Part shown: positions 1 through 6,332 of the stretch, one piece after another
Position numbering within the stretch: the stretch's first letter is position 1
How the letters are laid out: each line of letters begins with the position of its first letter
Assembly: GCA_017407375.1 (NCBI GenBank)
Contig: JAFQWT010000121.1
Span: 1-14,685, forward strand
DNA length: 14,685 nucleotides
Source of the DNA: Clostridia bacterium
GTDB taxonomy: Bacteria > Bacillota > Clostridia > Oscillospirales > CAG-272
Reading direction: 5' to 3'
Made by a program: the position numbers and the translations under genes
Notes under the pieces: generated by a model
What the model was told of the DNA's origin: nothing
Databases searched by the model: none
What the model saw: the letters and a program-made list of their open reading frames with translations, nothing else

Positions 1-255
1 CTTCTTGCCGTCGATCTCTACCTTATAATCGGTACCCATCTCGCGCTTGATGCTCATGACGGTGCGGTCGGGGTTGGTGATGGCCTGGCGCTTGGCCACC
101 TGGCCGATCATGCGCTCGCCCGTCTTCGAAAAGCCGACCACCGAGGGGGTGGTGCGCGCACCCTCGGGATTCGGGATCACGCTGGGCTCGCCGCCCTCAA
201 ACACCGCAACGCACGAGTTGGTCGTACCAAGGTCAATACCAATGATCTTACCCAT
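1..255 (-). CDS. dnaK: Chaperone protein DnaK (Hsp70), N-terminal fragment
   Basis: This is the first 85 codons of Hsp70; the rest lies beyond the left edge of the window. DnaK is the cytoplasmic ATP-dependent chaperone that works with DnaJ and the exchange factor GrpE. I translated it from the ATG at 255-253. It opens with MGKIIGIDLGTTNSCVAVFE, the phosphate-1 ATP-binding signature of the actin/Hsp70 ATPase fold, and continues with the usual TTPSVV stretch and the NPDRTV region. A GGAGG ribosome-binding site lies just before the start (rc of 266-270). It is the last visible gene of hrcA-grpE-dnaK, 49 bp after grpE, in an AT-rich gap with no clear promoter. It should therefore be transcribed from the CIRCE-controlled promoter upstream of hrcA. 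The reading frame is open to base 1 with no damage. Identity is near certain. Confidence 0.97.
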   Translation of the reverse strand, partial: MGKIIGIDLGTTNSCVAVFEGGEPSVIPNPEGARTTPSVVGFSKTGERMIGQVAKRQAITNPDRTVMSIKREMGTDYKVEIDGKK

Positions 256-304
256 AATTCAATTTCCTCCGAATATTGTAAAGTTTTGTTTTTATTTTTT
301 GTTT

Positions 305-868
305 TCAGTTGGCCACGGTGACCATGGCGTAGCGGAGAATGCGATCTCCCTTTTTGTAGCCCTTCTGGTGGACCTCGGCAATCTCGCCCTCGCCCCTTTC
401 CTCGTCCTCCACGTGCATCACGGCGTTGTGGAGGTTGGGGTCAAAGGTCTCGCCCACCGCACCGAACTCCTCGACCCCAAGGGCGGCAAACGCCTCGGCG
501 GCGGCACGGGCGGTGAGGGCCAGCCCCTCGGCCACGCGCTCGGCATCGCGGTAGAGCGCGGCCCGCTCGAGGTTATCGAGGATCGGCAGGAGCTTTTCGA
601 GCGCCCCCTCCAGCCCGTCGGTATACGCGGCGGTCCGCTCAGCGGTGGCACGGCGGCGGAAGTTATCGTACTCCGCGGCCAGGCGCAGGTGCTTGTCGGA
701 AAGCTCGAGGTTTTCCTTTTGGGCCTCACCAAGCTTCTTTTCGAGGGCAGAAAGCTCACGGAGCAGCTTGCGCTCCCCCTTTTTGTCAAGCGTTGGCTCC
801 TCGGCGGGAGCGGTCGGCTCCTCGGCCGCCGTTTCCTCGGCGGCGGGAGTGGTCTTTTCTTCTTCCAT
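305..868 (-). CDS. grpE: Nucleotide exchange factor GrpE
   Basis: GrpE (187 residues, a usual length) dimerises and drives ADP release from DnaK. The first 28 residues are a low-complexity acidic and Ala/Pro/Thr-rich tail, as is common in this family. Residues about 29-70 are a charged, heptad-like stretch expected to form the long paired helix, followed by the AAEYDNFRRR segment typical of GrpE. The C-terminal beta-domain carries the family signature: FDPNLHNAV followed about 20 residues later by GYKKGDRILRYAMVTV. The ATG at 868-866 is 4 bp beyond the hrcA stop, and its AAAGGA ribosome-binding site lies inside the last codons of hrcA, which suggests translational coupling. The gene belongs to the hrcA-grpE-dnaK heat-shock operon and should be repressed through CIRCE. 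Confidence 0.97.
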   Translation of the reverse strand: MEEEKTTPAAEETAAEEPTAPAEEPTLDKKGERKLLRELSALEKKLGEAQKENLELSDKHLRLAAEYDNFRRRATAERTAAYTDGLEGALEKLLPILDNLERAALYRDAERVAEGLALTARAAAEAFAALGVEEFGAVGETFDPNLHNAVMHVEDEERGEGEIAEVHQKGYKKGDRILRYAMVTVAN

Positions 869-872
869 GTTC

Positions 873-1958
873 CTATCCTTTCAAAAGATGTGAGGTGTCG
901 TCATCCGAGCCGAGCATCGCGTCGATCCTCCCCGCGATCCCGTCGATCGTGGCGATGACGCGGGAGTAGTCCATGCGGCGCGGGCCGATGACGCCGATGG
1001 CGCCCACCACACGCCCGCCGCGGCGGATGCTGCGGAAAACGAGGGTGGAGTGCTCCATGACCTTCACGCTGTTCTCACTGCCGATAAACACGTTGACGTC
1101 CCCCGTGTCGCCGTCATCCAGCGGCACCAGGTTTTGTAGCTCCTCCTTGTTTTCAAGAACGTCAAGGAGCGAGCGGAGCTTATCCACGTCGGCATATTCG
1201 GGGTAGCGGAGCAAATGACCGACACCCTCGACCGCCGTATGCGGCTGAACGGCCTCGCTGAGGGCCTCGTACACCGTATGCACGATGGGGGAGACCACCA
1301 CGCCAAGGCGGCCCATGCCCCGCTCGATCTCAGCGATCAGGGGCAGGGTAAAGCCCTCGGGCGGTGTGAGCGTCAGCTTCTCGTTAAAGAGCGAAAGGAG
1401 GCGTGCCAGCTCCTCGGGCGTGAGGGGCAGCGGCGTCCGTACCGAGCGCGTGATGGCGGTCCCGCCGCCCGTTGGCATCATCACCAGCACAAACTGCGTG
1501 GCGTCCACCCGCACGCATTCAAAGCGGCGGACGGCGGCGGCCTTCGGTCGGCTTTTGACGGCAATGCCCGTGTAATTGGTCACGGCCGCCGCAATGCGGG
1601 AGGCCTCGGAGAGCAGCTGGTCCATCTCGGCCAGCTTTGTCTTTAGGGAGGAATTGATCGCCTCGATCTCCCCCGACGTCATGCGGTACTGCTCAAGGAG
1701 CGAGTTGACGTAAAAGCGGTAGCCAAGCTCACTGGGGACACGCCCCGCGGAGGTGTGCGGCTGCTCAAGAAAGCCCATGTCCTCAAGCTCCGCCATCTCG
1801 TTGCGGATGGTAGCAGAGGAGCAGGCCAACTGCTGATTTTCTGCCAGATATTTGGAGCCGACGGGCTCACCGTACGTGATGTACGCATCAATGATCTCTT
1901 TGAGAATCTTCTTTTTTCTCTCGCTGAGGCGGTATTCCTCAGGCAGTTTTCCGTCCAA
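873..1958 (-). CDS. hrcA: Heat-inducible transcription repressor HrcA
   Basis: HrcA is the repressor that binds CIRCE and shuts off class I heat-shock genes; in known systems GroEL helps it fold. The N-terminal winged-helix region shows LSERKKKILKEIIDAYI and SSATIRNEMAELEDMGFLEQ, followed by the HTSAGRVPSELGYRFYVNSL motif that is almost diagnostic. The remainder matches the GAF-like and dimerisation part, including the C-terminal GVIGPRRMDYSRVIA. I place the start at the TTG at 1958-1956, because AAGGGAGGAG lies 6 nt upstream of it. A longer in-frame GTG at 1994 falls inside the CIRCE operator and has no ribosome-binding site. The result is 361 residues, slightly longer than the usual 340-350. 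It is the first gene of the operon, 4 bp before grpE, and is autoregulated through the operator in its own leader. Confidence 0.95.
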   Translation of the reverse strand: MDGKLPEEYRLSERKKKILKEIIDAYITYGEPVGSKYLAENQQLACSSATIRNEMAELEDMGFLEQPHTSAGRVPSELGYRFYVNSLLEQYRMTSGEIEAINSSLKTKLAEMDQLLSEASRIAAAVTNYTGIAVKSRPKAAAVRRFECVRVDATQFVLVMMPTGGGTAITRSVRTPLPLTPEELARLLSLFNEKLTLTPPEGFTLPLIAEIERGMGRLGVVVSPIVHTVYEALSEAVQPHTAVEGVGHLLRYPEYADVDKLRSLLDVLENKEELQNLVPLDDGDTGDVNVFIGSENSVKVMEHSTLVFRSIRRGGRVVGAIGVIGPRRMDYSRVIATIDGIAGRIDAMLGSDDDTSHLLKG

Positions 1959-1987
1959 GCGTCTCTCCTCCCTTGCCGTTTTTGGTT

Positions 1988-2014
1988 TTAGCACTCAAAA
2001 GCCGAGAGTGCTAA
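1988..2014. promoter_or_regulatory. CIRCE operator (HrcA binding site)
   Basis: The site is a perfect inverted repeat, TTAGCACTC, nine bases, then GAGTGCTAA, identical to the consensus. It lies between the hrcA promoter and the hrcA start, beginning about 10 bp after the -10 box. It would thus be both an operator at the transcription start and a stem-loop at the 5' end of the mRNA. HrcA binding here is established for the family. I saw only this one copy in the window. Confidence 0.98.
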
Positions 2015-2023
2015 CCTGACTAT

Positions 2024-2052
2024 AAGATACCACAGGCGGGCCGCGATGTCAA
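2024..2052 (-). promoter_or_regulatory. Sigma-A promoter of the hrcA-grpE-dnaK operon
   Basis: Read on the minus strand, the -35 box is TTGACA (2052-2047, full consensus) and the -10 box is TATCTT (2029-2024), with a 17-bp spacer. The predicted transcript starts near 2017, immediately before CIRCE, which is the arrangement expected for HrcA repression. Boxes and spacing were read directly; activity is inferred. Confidence 0.85.
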
Positions 2053-2147
2053 CCCCTTTGGGGGGCGATTTTGTGAATTTTTCGTAAACACGGGACAGGG
2101 GGGATGCCGCGGGGGGAAAAAGCCGCCCGCGCTCGGCGGGAAAAACC
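2053..2147. other. Non-coding spacer between divergent hrcA and rny promoters
   Basis: This is the middle part of a 345-bp gene-free stretch (1959-2303). It holds an AT-rich block (2069-2088) beside a G-rich block and a small GC hairpin (CCGCC/GGCGG, about 2123-2139). I see no credible reading frame. The AT-rich block sits about 17 bp upstream of the hrcA -35 box, so it could act as an UP-like element or a protein site. That is only a guess. Confidence 0.4.
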
Positions 2148-2176
2148 TTGACATATATAAAAAAATAAGGTATAAT
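2148..2176 (+). promoter_or_regulatory. Consensus sigma-A promoter of rny
   Basis: TTGACA (2148-2153), a 17-bp AT-rich spacer and TATAAT (2171-2176) give a full-consensus promoter. The transcript should start near 2183, leaving a leader of about 120 nt before rny. It diverges from the hrcA promoter. Confidence 0.92.
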
Positions 2177-2200
2177 ACAGAGTGGTGTATAGTTTTTACC

Positions 2201-2241
2201 CGCCGCGCCTGCGCAGTGGCGCGGTGCCCGCCCCCACGGGC
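2201..2241 (+). promoter_or_regulatory. Two GC-rich hairpins in the rny 5' leader
   Basis: The predicted rny leader can form a first hairpin of CGCCGCGCC (2201-2209) with GGCGCGGTG (2218-2226), which contains one G-U pair. A second is GCCCG (2226-2230) with CGGGC (2237-2241). No T-run follows, so they are not terminators. They may stabilise the mRNA 5' end or be a regulatory structure. I recognise no known riboswitch. Confidence 0.5.
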
Positions 2242-2303
2242 GGTGGCAAAGATTCATATACGAAATTTAACGAAAGAGAAAAGAGAAAAGGAGGTGTACG
2301 GTA

Positions 2304-3845
2304 ATGAACCCCATTGTTGTGGTTTTGATCGCCGTTGGCTGTGCGGCCCTCGGTCTTCTTCTTGGCTTTGTGCTCCGCATGAAGCTGTCGGAAAAGAAGA
2401 TCGGCTCGGCACAGCTCCAAGCCAAAGAGATCCTTGCGGATGCCATGCATACCGCGGAAGCCAAGAAAAAAGAGATCCTGTTTGAAGCCAAGGAAAACGC
2501 CCTTGCCATTAAGGACGAGACCGAAAGAGACCTGAAGGAGCGCCGTAAGGAGGTGGCCCGTCAGGAAAACCGCTTGGCACAAAAGGAGGAGAACCTCGAT
2601 CGCAAGATCGAAAATCTTGAAAAGAAGGAGGTCCGCCTCCAGGAAAAGGAGAAGGAGGCCGAGTCCTTAAAGGAGAAGATCACGCAGGCCCTTGCCGAGC
2701 AGCGTGAGGTGCTGGAGCGCCTCTCGGGTACGACGGCGGAGGAGGCCAAGGCCGAGCTCCTTGAGCGTGTGGAGAGCGAGATCTCGCACGAGACCGCGGT
2801 CAAGATCGCGGAGTACGAGGCCCGCTTCAAGGAGGAGGCGAGCGAGCGCGCCCGTGATCTGCTGTCGTTGGCCATTCAGCGCTGTGCCGCCGACCACGTG
2901 GCCGAGATCGCCATTTCGGTGGTGCCGCTGCCGAACGAGGAGATGAAGGGCCGCATCATCGGCCGTGAGGGCCGTAACATCCGCGCCATTGAGGCGCTGA
3001 CGGGCGTTGAGCTGATCATTGACGACACGCCCGAGGCCATCACCGTTTCGGGCTTTGACCCCGTCCGCCGTGAGGTGGCGCGCCTGGCCCTTGAAAAGCT
3101 GATCGCTGACGGCCGCATCCACCCCGCCCGCATTGAGGAGGTCGTGGAGAAGGCCCAGAAGGAAGTCGAGAACGCCATGAAGCAGGCGGGCGAAAAGGCC
3201 GTCTTTGAGACGGGCGTCCACGGCCTGAACCCCGAGGAGATCCGTCTCCTTGGTCGCCTGCGCTACCGCACGAGCTTTGGCCAGAATGTACTGCGTCATT
3301 CGGTCGAGGTCTCGCTGCTTTCGGGCATCCTTGCCGAGGAGCTGGGCGTTGACAGCATGACCGCCAAGCGCGCGGGCCTTCTGCACGATATCGGTAAGGC
3401 CATGACGCACGAGGCCGAGGGCACGCACATTCAGCTGGGTGTGGAGGTCGCCAAGAAGTACCGCGAGAGCCGTGAGGTCATCCACGCCATTGAGGCGCAC
3501 CACGGGGACGTGGAGCCCACCACCACCATCGCCTTCATCGTCCAGGCGGCCGACGCCATTTCGGCCGCGCGCCCCGGTGCCCGCCGTGAGGACGTGGAGA
3601 ATTACATCAAGCGCCTGCAAAAGCTCGAGGAGATCGCCAACGAGTTCACGGGGGTCGAGAAGACCTTTGCCATTCAGGCGGGGCGTGAGATCCGCGTGAT
3701 GGTGAAGCCCGAGGCCGTGACCGATGACGGTATGACCATCCTTGCGCGCGACATTGCGAAGAAGATCGAGGAGACCATGGAGTACCCCGGTCAGATCAAG
3801 GTGAACCTGATTCGCGAGAGCCGCGTGACCGACTACGCAAAGTAA
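2304..3845 (+). CDS. rny: Ribonuclease Y (membrane-anchored endoribonuclease)
   Basis: RNase Y makes the initial endonucleolytic cut in mRNA decay and is the core of the degradosome-like network of Bacillota. At 513 residues it has the family's usual length. Residues about 4-24 are a single membrane segment (PIVVVLIAVGCAALGLLLGF). About 30-190 form a long Glu/Lys-rich coiled coil. About 205-275 are the KH RNA-binding domain with GRIIGREGRNIRAIE starting at G216. An HD domain follows, with the metal-binding pair H361-D362 in LHDIGK and a later EAHHGD. The ATG follows a strong AAAGGAGG ribosome-binding site. The gene has its own consensus promoter and is followed by a terminator-like hairpin before ymdB, its usual neighbour. 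No anomalies are seen. Confidence 0.98.
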   Translation: MNPIVVVLIAVGCAALGLLLGFVLRMKLSEKKIGSAQLQAKEILADAMHTAEAKKKEILFEAKENALAIKDETERDLKERRKEVARQENRLAQKEENLDRKIENLEKKEVRLQEKEKEAESLKEKITQALAEQREVLERLSGTTAEEAKAELLERVESEISHETAVKIAEYEARFKEEASERARDLLSLAIQRCAADHVAEIAISVVPLPNEEMKGRIIGREGRNIRAIEALTGVELIIDDTPEAITVSGFDPVRREVARLALEKLIADGRIHPARIEEVVEKAQKEVENAMKQAGEKAVFETGVHGLNPEEIRLLGRLRYRTSFGQNVLRHSVEVSLLSGILAEELGVDSMTAKRAGLLHDIGKAMTHEAEGTHIQLGVEVAKKYRESREVIHAIEAHHGDVEPTTTIAFIVQAADAISAARPGARREDVENYIKRLQKLEEIANEFTGVEKTFAIQAGREIRVMVKPEAVTDDGMTILARDIAKKIEETMEYPGQIKVNLIRESRVTDYAK

Positions 3846-3851
3846 AAAGAA

Positions 3852-3888
3852 AAGGAGAGCATAGCCCCCGCTATGTTCTCCTTATTTT
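3852..3888 (+). terminator. Intrinsic terminator (or attenuator) between rny and ymdB
   Basis: A 14-bp stem, AAGGAGAGCATAGC (3852-3865) with GCTATGTTCTCCTT (3870-3883), contains one G-U pair and a CCCC loop. It is followed by ATTTTCC. The T-run is short, so termination may be partial. It ends about 30 nt before ymdB, for which I find no separate promoter. Confidence 0.75.
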
Positions 3889-3918
3889 CCTCGCCCTTTG
3901 GGCATAGAAAGAGCTGTT

Positions 3919-4692
3919 ATGACAAGGATTTTGATGCTGGGAGACGTCACCTCTCCCGCCGCCGCCGAGTACCTTAGCTCGGTGCTGCCCGCCTACCGTG
4001 CCAAAAACGGGGTGGACCTTTGCACCGTCAACGCCGAGAACGGCGGCTTTATCCTCGGCCCCACGCCCGACACCGCCAAGCTCCTGCTCGGAGCGGGGGC
4101 GGACGTCCTCACGGGGGGCAACCACACCCTGCAAAGCTATTCGCTCCTTGGCGCCATTGATGAGATGGCCGCCGTTCTGCGCCCCGCCAATTACCCCGCC
4201 GCCGCTCCCGGCTGCGGCTCGGTGATCGTGCGGACGGCAAGCGGCGTGCGCGTGCTTGTCATGTCGCTCCTTGGCCGCGTGCATATGGAGCCGCCCCTCG
4301 CCTCCCCCTTTGAAACGGCGGACGCGGTCCTCGAGCGCCACCGCGGGCGCTACGACCTGGCCCTTGTTGACTTCCACGCCGAGGCCACGGGGGAAAAGCT
4401 GGCGCTGGGGCATTACCTGGACGGCCGCGTGACGGCGGTCGTCGGTACCCACACCCACGTTCCGACCGCCGACCTCACCATCCTTCCGAAGGGCACGGGC
4501 TACGTCACCGACCTTGGTATGTGCGGCCCCCGCGGCTCGATCCTCGGCATCGACCCCGAGGACGTCCTCACCCGTTACCTCACCGCCGTCAACCACAAAT
4601 TCCACCCCGCCGAGGGTAAAATGAAGGCCGAGGGCGTTTTGCTTGAGACCGAGGGAGGAAGGGTTATTTTCGCCGAGCGCGTCACCCTGTGA
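3919..4692 (+). CDS. ymdB: YmdB-family metallophosphoesterase
   Basis: YmdB/DR1281-family enzymes are bimetal phosphodiesterases. In Bacillus subtilis YmdB acts on cyclic nucleotides and affects biofilm and motility decisions, and it lies beside rny there as here. The 257 residues contain the expected metal-binding pattern: D9 in LGDV, N38-A-E40-N41, G67-N68-H69, H153 in VDFHAEAT, and H178-T-H180 in GTHTHVPTAD, plus TDLGMCGP near the C-terminus. I chose the ATG at 3919; an upstream in-frame TTG at 3898 has no ribosome-binding site. The site before the ATG (AAAGAG) is also weak, so translation may be modest. The gene follows the rny terminator-like hairpin and probably depends on read-through. 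Family assignment is firm; the substrate in this organism is not known. Confidence 0.92.
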   Translation: MTRILMLGDVTSPAAAEYLSSVLPAYRAKNGVDLCTVNAENGGFILGPTPDTAKLLLGAGADVLTGGNHTLQSYSLLGAIDEMAAVLRPANYPAAAPGCGSVIVRTASGVRVLVMSLLGRVHMEPPLASPFETADAVLERHRGRYDLALVDFHAEATGEKLALGHYLDGRVTAVVGTHTHVPTADLTILPKGTGYVTDLGMCGPRGSILGIDPEDVLTRYLTAVNHKFHPAEGKMKAEGVLLETEGGRVIFAERVTL

Positions 4693-4694
4693 TA

Positions 4695-4816
4695 GCGGCG
4701 AATTTCGGCATAAATTCCCGTTTCCGACCGCTTGACGTATGAAAATACGCCATCGGGTCGGAGAACGAAAATTTCTCCACGAAATTCCCACGCTTTCCGC
4801 GGCGAATTGTGCATAA
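4695..4816. repeat. Repeat unit bounded by GCGGCGAATT...GCATAAA direct repeats
   Basis: GCGGCGAATT, 3 nt, GCATAAA (from 4695) recurs as GCGGCGAATT, 1-2 nt, GCATAAA (from 4799). Inside is a hairpin CCGACC (4724-4729)/GGTCGG (4756-4761), whose apex is a small stem CGTAT-GAAA-ATACG (4736-4749). A second small hairpin GGAGAA/TTCTCC spans 4760-4777. The 18-nt core at 4734-4751 recurs exactly at 4873-4890. It is probably a dispersed structured repeat of unknown origin. Confidence 0.55.
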
Positions 4817-4818
4817 AC

Positions 4819-4851
4819 GAAGAAGAAGGAGCCAGCGGCTCCTTCTTCTTC
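4819..4851. terminator. Perfect 15-bp hairpin, likely ymdB terminator
   Basis: GAAGAAGAAGGAGCC (4819-4833) pairs perfectly with GGCTCCTTCTTCTTC (4837-4851) around an AGC loop. The descending arm is T-rich, but no pure T-run follows. It probably ends ymdB transcription. Its GGAGCC-N3-GGCTCC core is the same as that of the terminator at 5100-5130. Confidence 0.55.
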
Positions 4852-4855
4852 TACC

Positions 4856-4907
4856 GCGCCTCTCGCGCTCTCGACGTATGAAAATACGCCTTCGGCATGA
4901 GAGGCGC
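4856..4907. repeat. Long hairpin with second copy of the 18-nt GACGTATGAAAATACGCC motif
   Basis: GCGCCTCTC (4856-4864) pairs with GAGAGGCGC (4899-4907). The inner part carries the 18-nt motif at 4873-4890, itself a CGTAT-GAAA-ATACG hairpin (4875-4888). The outer stem differs from the one around the first copy (4724-4761), while the apex is identical. Confidence 0.6.
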
Positions 4908-4938
4908 TTTCGCAGGGGCGGTGGCGGCGGGGGCAAGA

Positions 4939-5072
4939 CCCCTCTCCGTCGGCTACGCCGCCACCTCTCCCCAAGGGCGAGGCCGATATTAGACGAACAG
5001 AAACGAAAACGAAGCGCGGCTTTCAGAGGCTCCCCCCGAGGGGGAGCTCCCGACGGAGTCGGGTGAGAGGGG
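4939..5072. repeat. MITE-like intergenic repeat, copy 1 (134 bp)
   Basis: The element begins CCCCTCTC and ends GAGAGGGG, an exact 8-bp terminal inverted repeat inside a longer imperfect one. The left end can fold (CGGC-TAC-GCCG, then CCTC..AAGGGCGAGG). The right end holds two strong hairpins: GCTCCCCC-CG-AGGGGGAGC and CCCGAC-GGA-GTCGGG. Bases 4940-4991 match 14441-14492 with two mismatches, while the interior differs. No transposase is present. A non-autonomous mobile repeat is the best reading. Confidence 0.75.
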
Positions 5073-5099
5073 AACACGCAAGGGGTGGGGCGAACGGCG

Positions 5100-5130
5100 A
5101 AAAAAAAGGAGCCGATGGCTCCTTTTTTTA
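5100..5130. terminator. Bidirectional intrinsic terminator after the LRR lipoprotein gene
   Basis: AAAAAAAGGAGCC (5101-5113) pairs perfectly over 13 bp with GGCTCCTTTTTTT (5117-5129) around a GAT loop, with an A-run on one side and a T-run on the other. On the minus strand it starts at the stop codon of the lipoprotein gene (TAA at 5130-5128). On the plus strand it could stop read-through from ymdB. Confidence 0.9.
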
Positions 5131-6246
5131 TTTTTCCTTCCGCGTCCAGACGCTGTCGGTGTAAACGCCCGAGAGGGAGGCGGCGGTGGCGGCGGGGGTC
5201 GCGATGTCCTCGGGCGGGAGGGGGACGCCGTCCACGTACCAGCCCTCGGTATTTTGGAGGGTGGCGCTTGTGAGCGCGGTGCAGCCGTAAAAGGCGTCAC
5301 GGCCGATGGAGAGGAGCGCCGCGGGGAGCGTTACCTCGGTCAGCGCGGCCGCGTGGCGGAAGGCCCCCTCACCGATGACGGTGAGAGAGGAGGGAAGGGT
5401 GAGGGCGGTGACGGCGGTCCCTGCGAGGGCGTAGTCACCAACCGAGACGAGAGTGGTTGGCAGGGTGATCTCGGTGAGGGGGAGGCCGAGGAAGGCAAAG
5501 TCACCGATGGCCGTTACGCCCTCGGGAACGGTGAGGGCCGTGATGGGGGTGACGTTTAGCGAGAGGGCGCCCGCCACGGCGGCGGGGTTGGCCGCTTCAT
5601 CGGCAAAGGCGATGCGGCAAAAGGCGGAAAGGTCGGAAATCTCCACCCGACGCAGCGCCGTGCAGCGGCCAAAGGCCTCCGCCCCTACCGAAAGCAGGTC
5701 GCTGGGCAGGGTGACGGACGCGAGCTCACGGCAGTCGTAAAAGGCGCGTGAGGCGATAAAGCGCACCCCGCTCGGCAGGGTCGCCTCGGTGATGCCGCGG
5801 CTCTTGACGGCGGCAAGGTAGAGGGTGGGCGCCTCGGCGTTGCCAAGGTAGTAGGCCCCCTCCCACTCGGTGTAGGCAAGCGCCGTGCAGCCGTCAAAGA
5901 CCGAGCTGCCAACGTAGGTGAGGGAGGAGGGCAGGGTGATGGCGGTGAGGGCCGTGCAGCCCGCAAAGGCCGCATCCCCGAGCGTTTTGATGCCCTCGGG
6001 CAGGGTGACCTCCGTAAGGCGCGCCGCCCCCTCAAGGGCGCGGGGCAGAAGGGCGGTCACGGCCACCCCCTCATGGCTTTCGGGGACGGTAAGCACCTCA
6101 ATGCGGTCGGGGCGCACCGCGCGGACACCGTAGGTGCCGTCGGCAAGGAGGATGAACTCCAGCTCGTTCTTATCGCAGCCCGAAAGCGGCAGAGCGCCAA
6201 GGGTCAGAAGGAGAAGAGCAAGAAGGAGAGAGAGCGTACGCTTCAT
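5128..6246 (-). CDS. BspA-like leucine-rich-repeat surface lipoprotein
   Basis: This is a secreted lipoprotein of 372 residues. It starts MKRTLSLLLALLLLTLGA and reaches a lipobox LSGC with C24 as the lipidated residue. The rest is about eight LRR_5 (BspA/Treponema pallidum-type) repeats of the pattern LP..V..IG..AF.GC.AL..VTLP, broken near residue 130-165 by the AYYLGNAEAPTLYL segment often seen in this family. I chose the ATG at 6246 because AAAGGAG lies 5 nt upstream; an earlier in-frame start at 6297 would bury the signal peptide. It has its own promoter (6275-6304), ends at a terminator, and runs opposite to its neighbours, so it is a single-gene unit. BspA-like proteins are often adhesins, but repeats of this type also occur in proteins of unknown role. 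The ligand cannot be told from the sequence. Confidence 0.88.
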   Translation of the reverse strand: MKRTLSLLLALLLLTLGALPLSGCDKNELEFILLADGTYGVRAVRPDRIEVLTVPESHEGVAVTALLPRALEGAARLTEVTLPEGIKTLGDAAFAGCTALTAITLPSSLTYVGSSVFDGCTALAYTEWEGAYYLGNAEAPTLYLAAVKSRGITEATLPSGVRFIASRAFYDCRELASVTLPSDLLSVGAEAFGRCTALRRVEISDLSAFCRIAFADEAANPAAVAGALSLNVTPITALTVPEGVTAIGDFAFLGLPLTEITLPTTLVSVGDYALAGTAVTALTLPSSLTVIGEGAFRHAAALTEVTLPAALLSIGRDAFYGCTALTSATLQNTEGWYVDGVPLPPEDIATPAATAASLSGVYTDSVWTRKEK

Positions 6247-6274
6247 ATAAGCTCCTTTGGAATAGGATGCTCTT

Positions 6275-6304
6275 ATTATAGCATAGGGCGGCGGCAAAAT
6301 GCAA
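6275..6304 (-). promoter_or_regulatory. Probable sigma-A promoter of the LRR lipoprotein gene
   Basis: On the minus strand there is TTGCAT (6304-6299), an 18-bp spacer, then TATAAT (6280-6275). The -10 box is consensus; the -35 box is weaker and the spacer one base long. The start codon lies about 29 bp after the -10 box. Confidence 0.7.
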
Positions 6305-6332
6305 GACGCTCACCGCCCGAGGGCAAAATTTC

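Larger units (their letters stand above)
4693..5127. other. 435-bp non-coding interval packed with hairpins and repeats
   Basis: This lies between the convergent ymdB and the leucine-rich-repeat lipoprotein gene. I find no protein with a ribosome-binding site here. In order it holds a segment bounded by near-identical direct repeats (4695-4816), a perfect 15-bp hairpin (4819-4851), a hairpin carrying a second copy of an 18-nt motif (4856-4907), a MITE-like element (4939-5072) and a bidirectional terminator (5100-5130). Open frames across it are low-complexity Arg/Pro/Gly translations. Confidence 0.7.

Noticed and set aside
1992..1994. GTG at 1994 as the hrcA start codon
   Set aside because: It lies inside the perfect CIRCE operator with no ribosome-binding site. 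The TTG at 1958 has a strong one at correct spacing.
3871..4974. A 367-codon minus-strand open frame over ymdB and the repeat interval
   Set aside because: It crosses the rny terminator, the antisense of ymdB and the hairpin repeats. The repeated GVFSYV pieces in it come from the duplicated 18-nt DNA motif, not from a protein repeat.
4933..5082. GCAAG as a target-site duplication flanking MITE-like copy 1
   Set aside because: GCAAG occurs on both sides (4933-4937 and 5078-5082), but offset by different distances from the element ends. It does not abut them, so it is most likely chance.
4917..5197. Shared GGCGGTGGCGGCGGGGG tract near copy 1 and inside the end of the lipoprotein gene
   Set aside because: It is low-complexity GC-rich sequence; the second occurrence is ordinary Ala/Thr/Pro coding sequence. 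A match of this kind is expected by composition.
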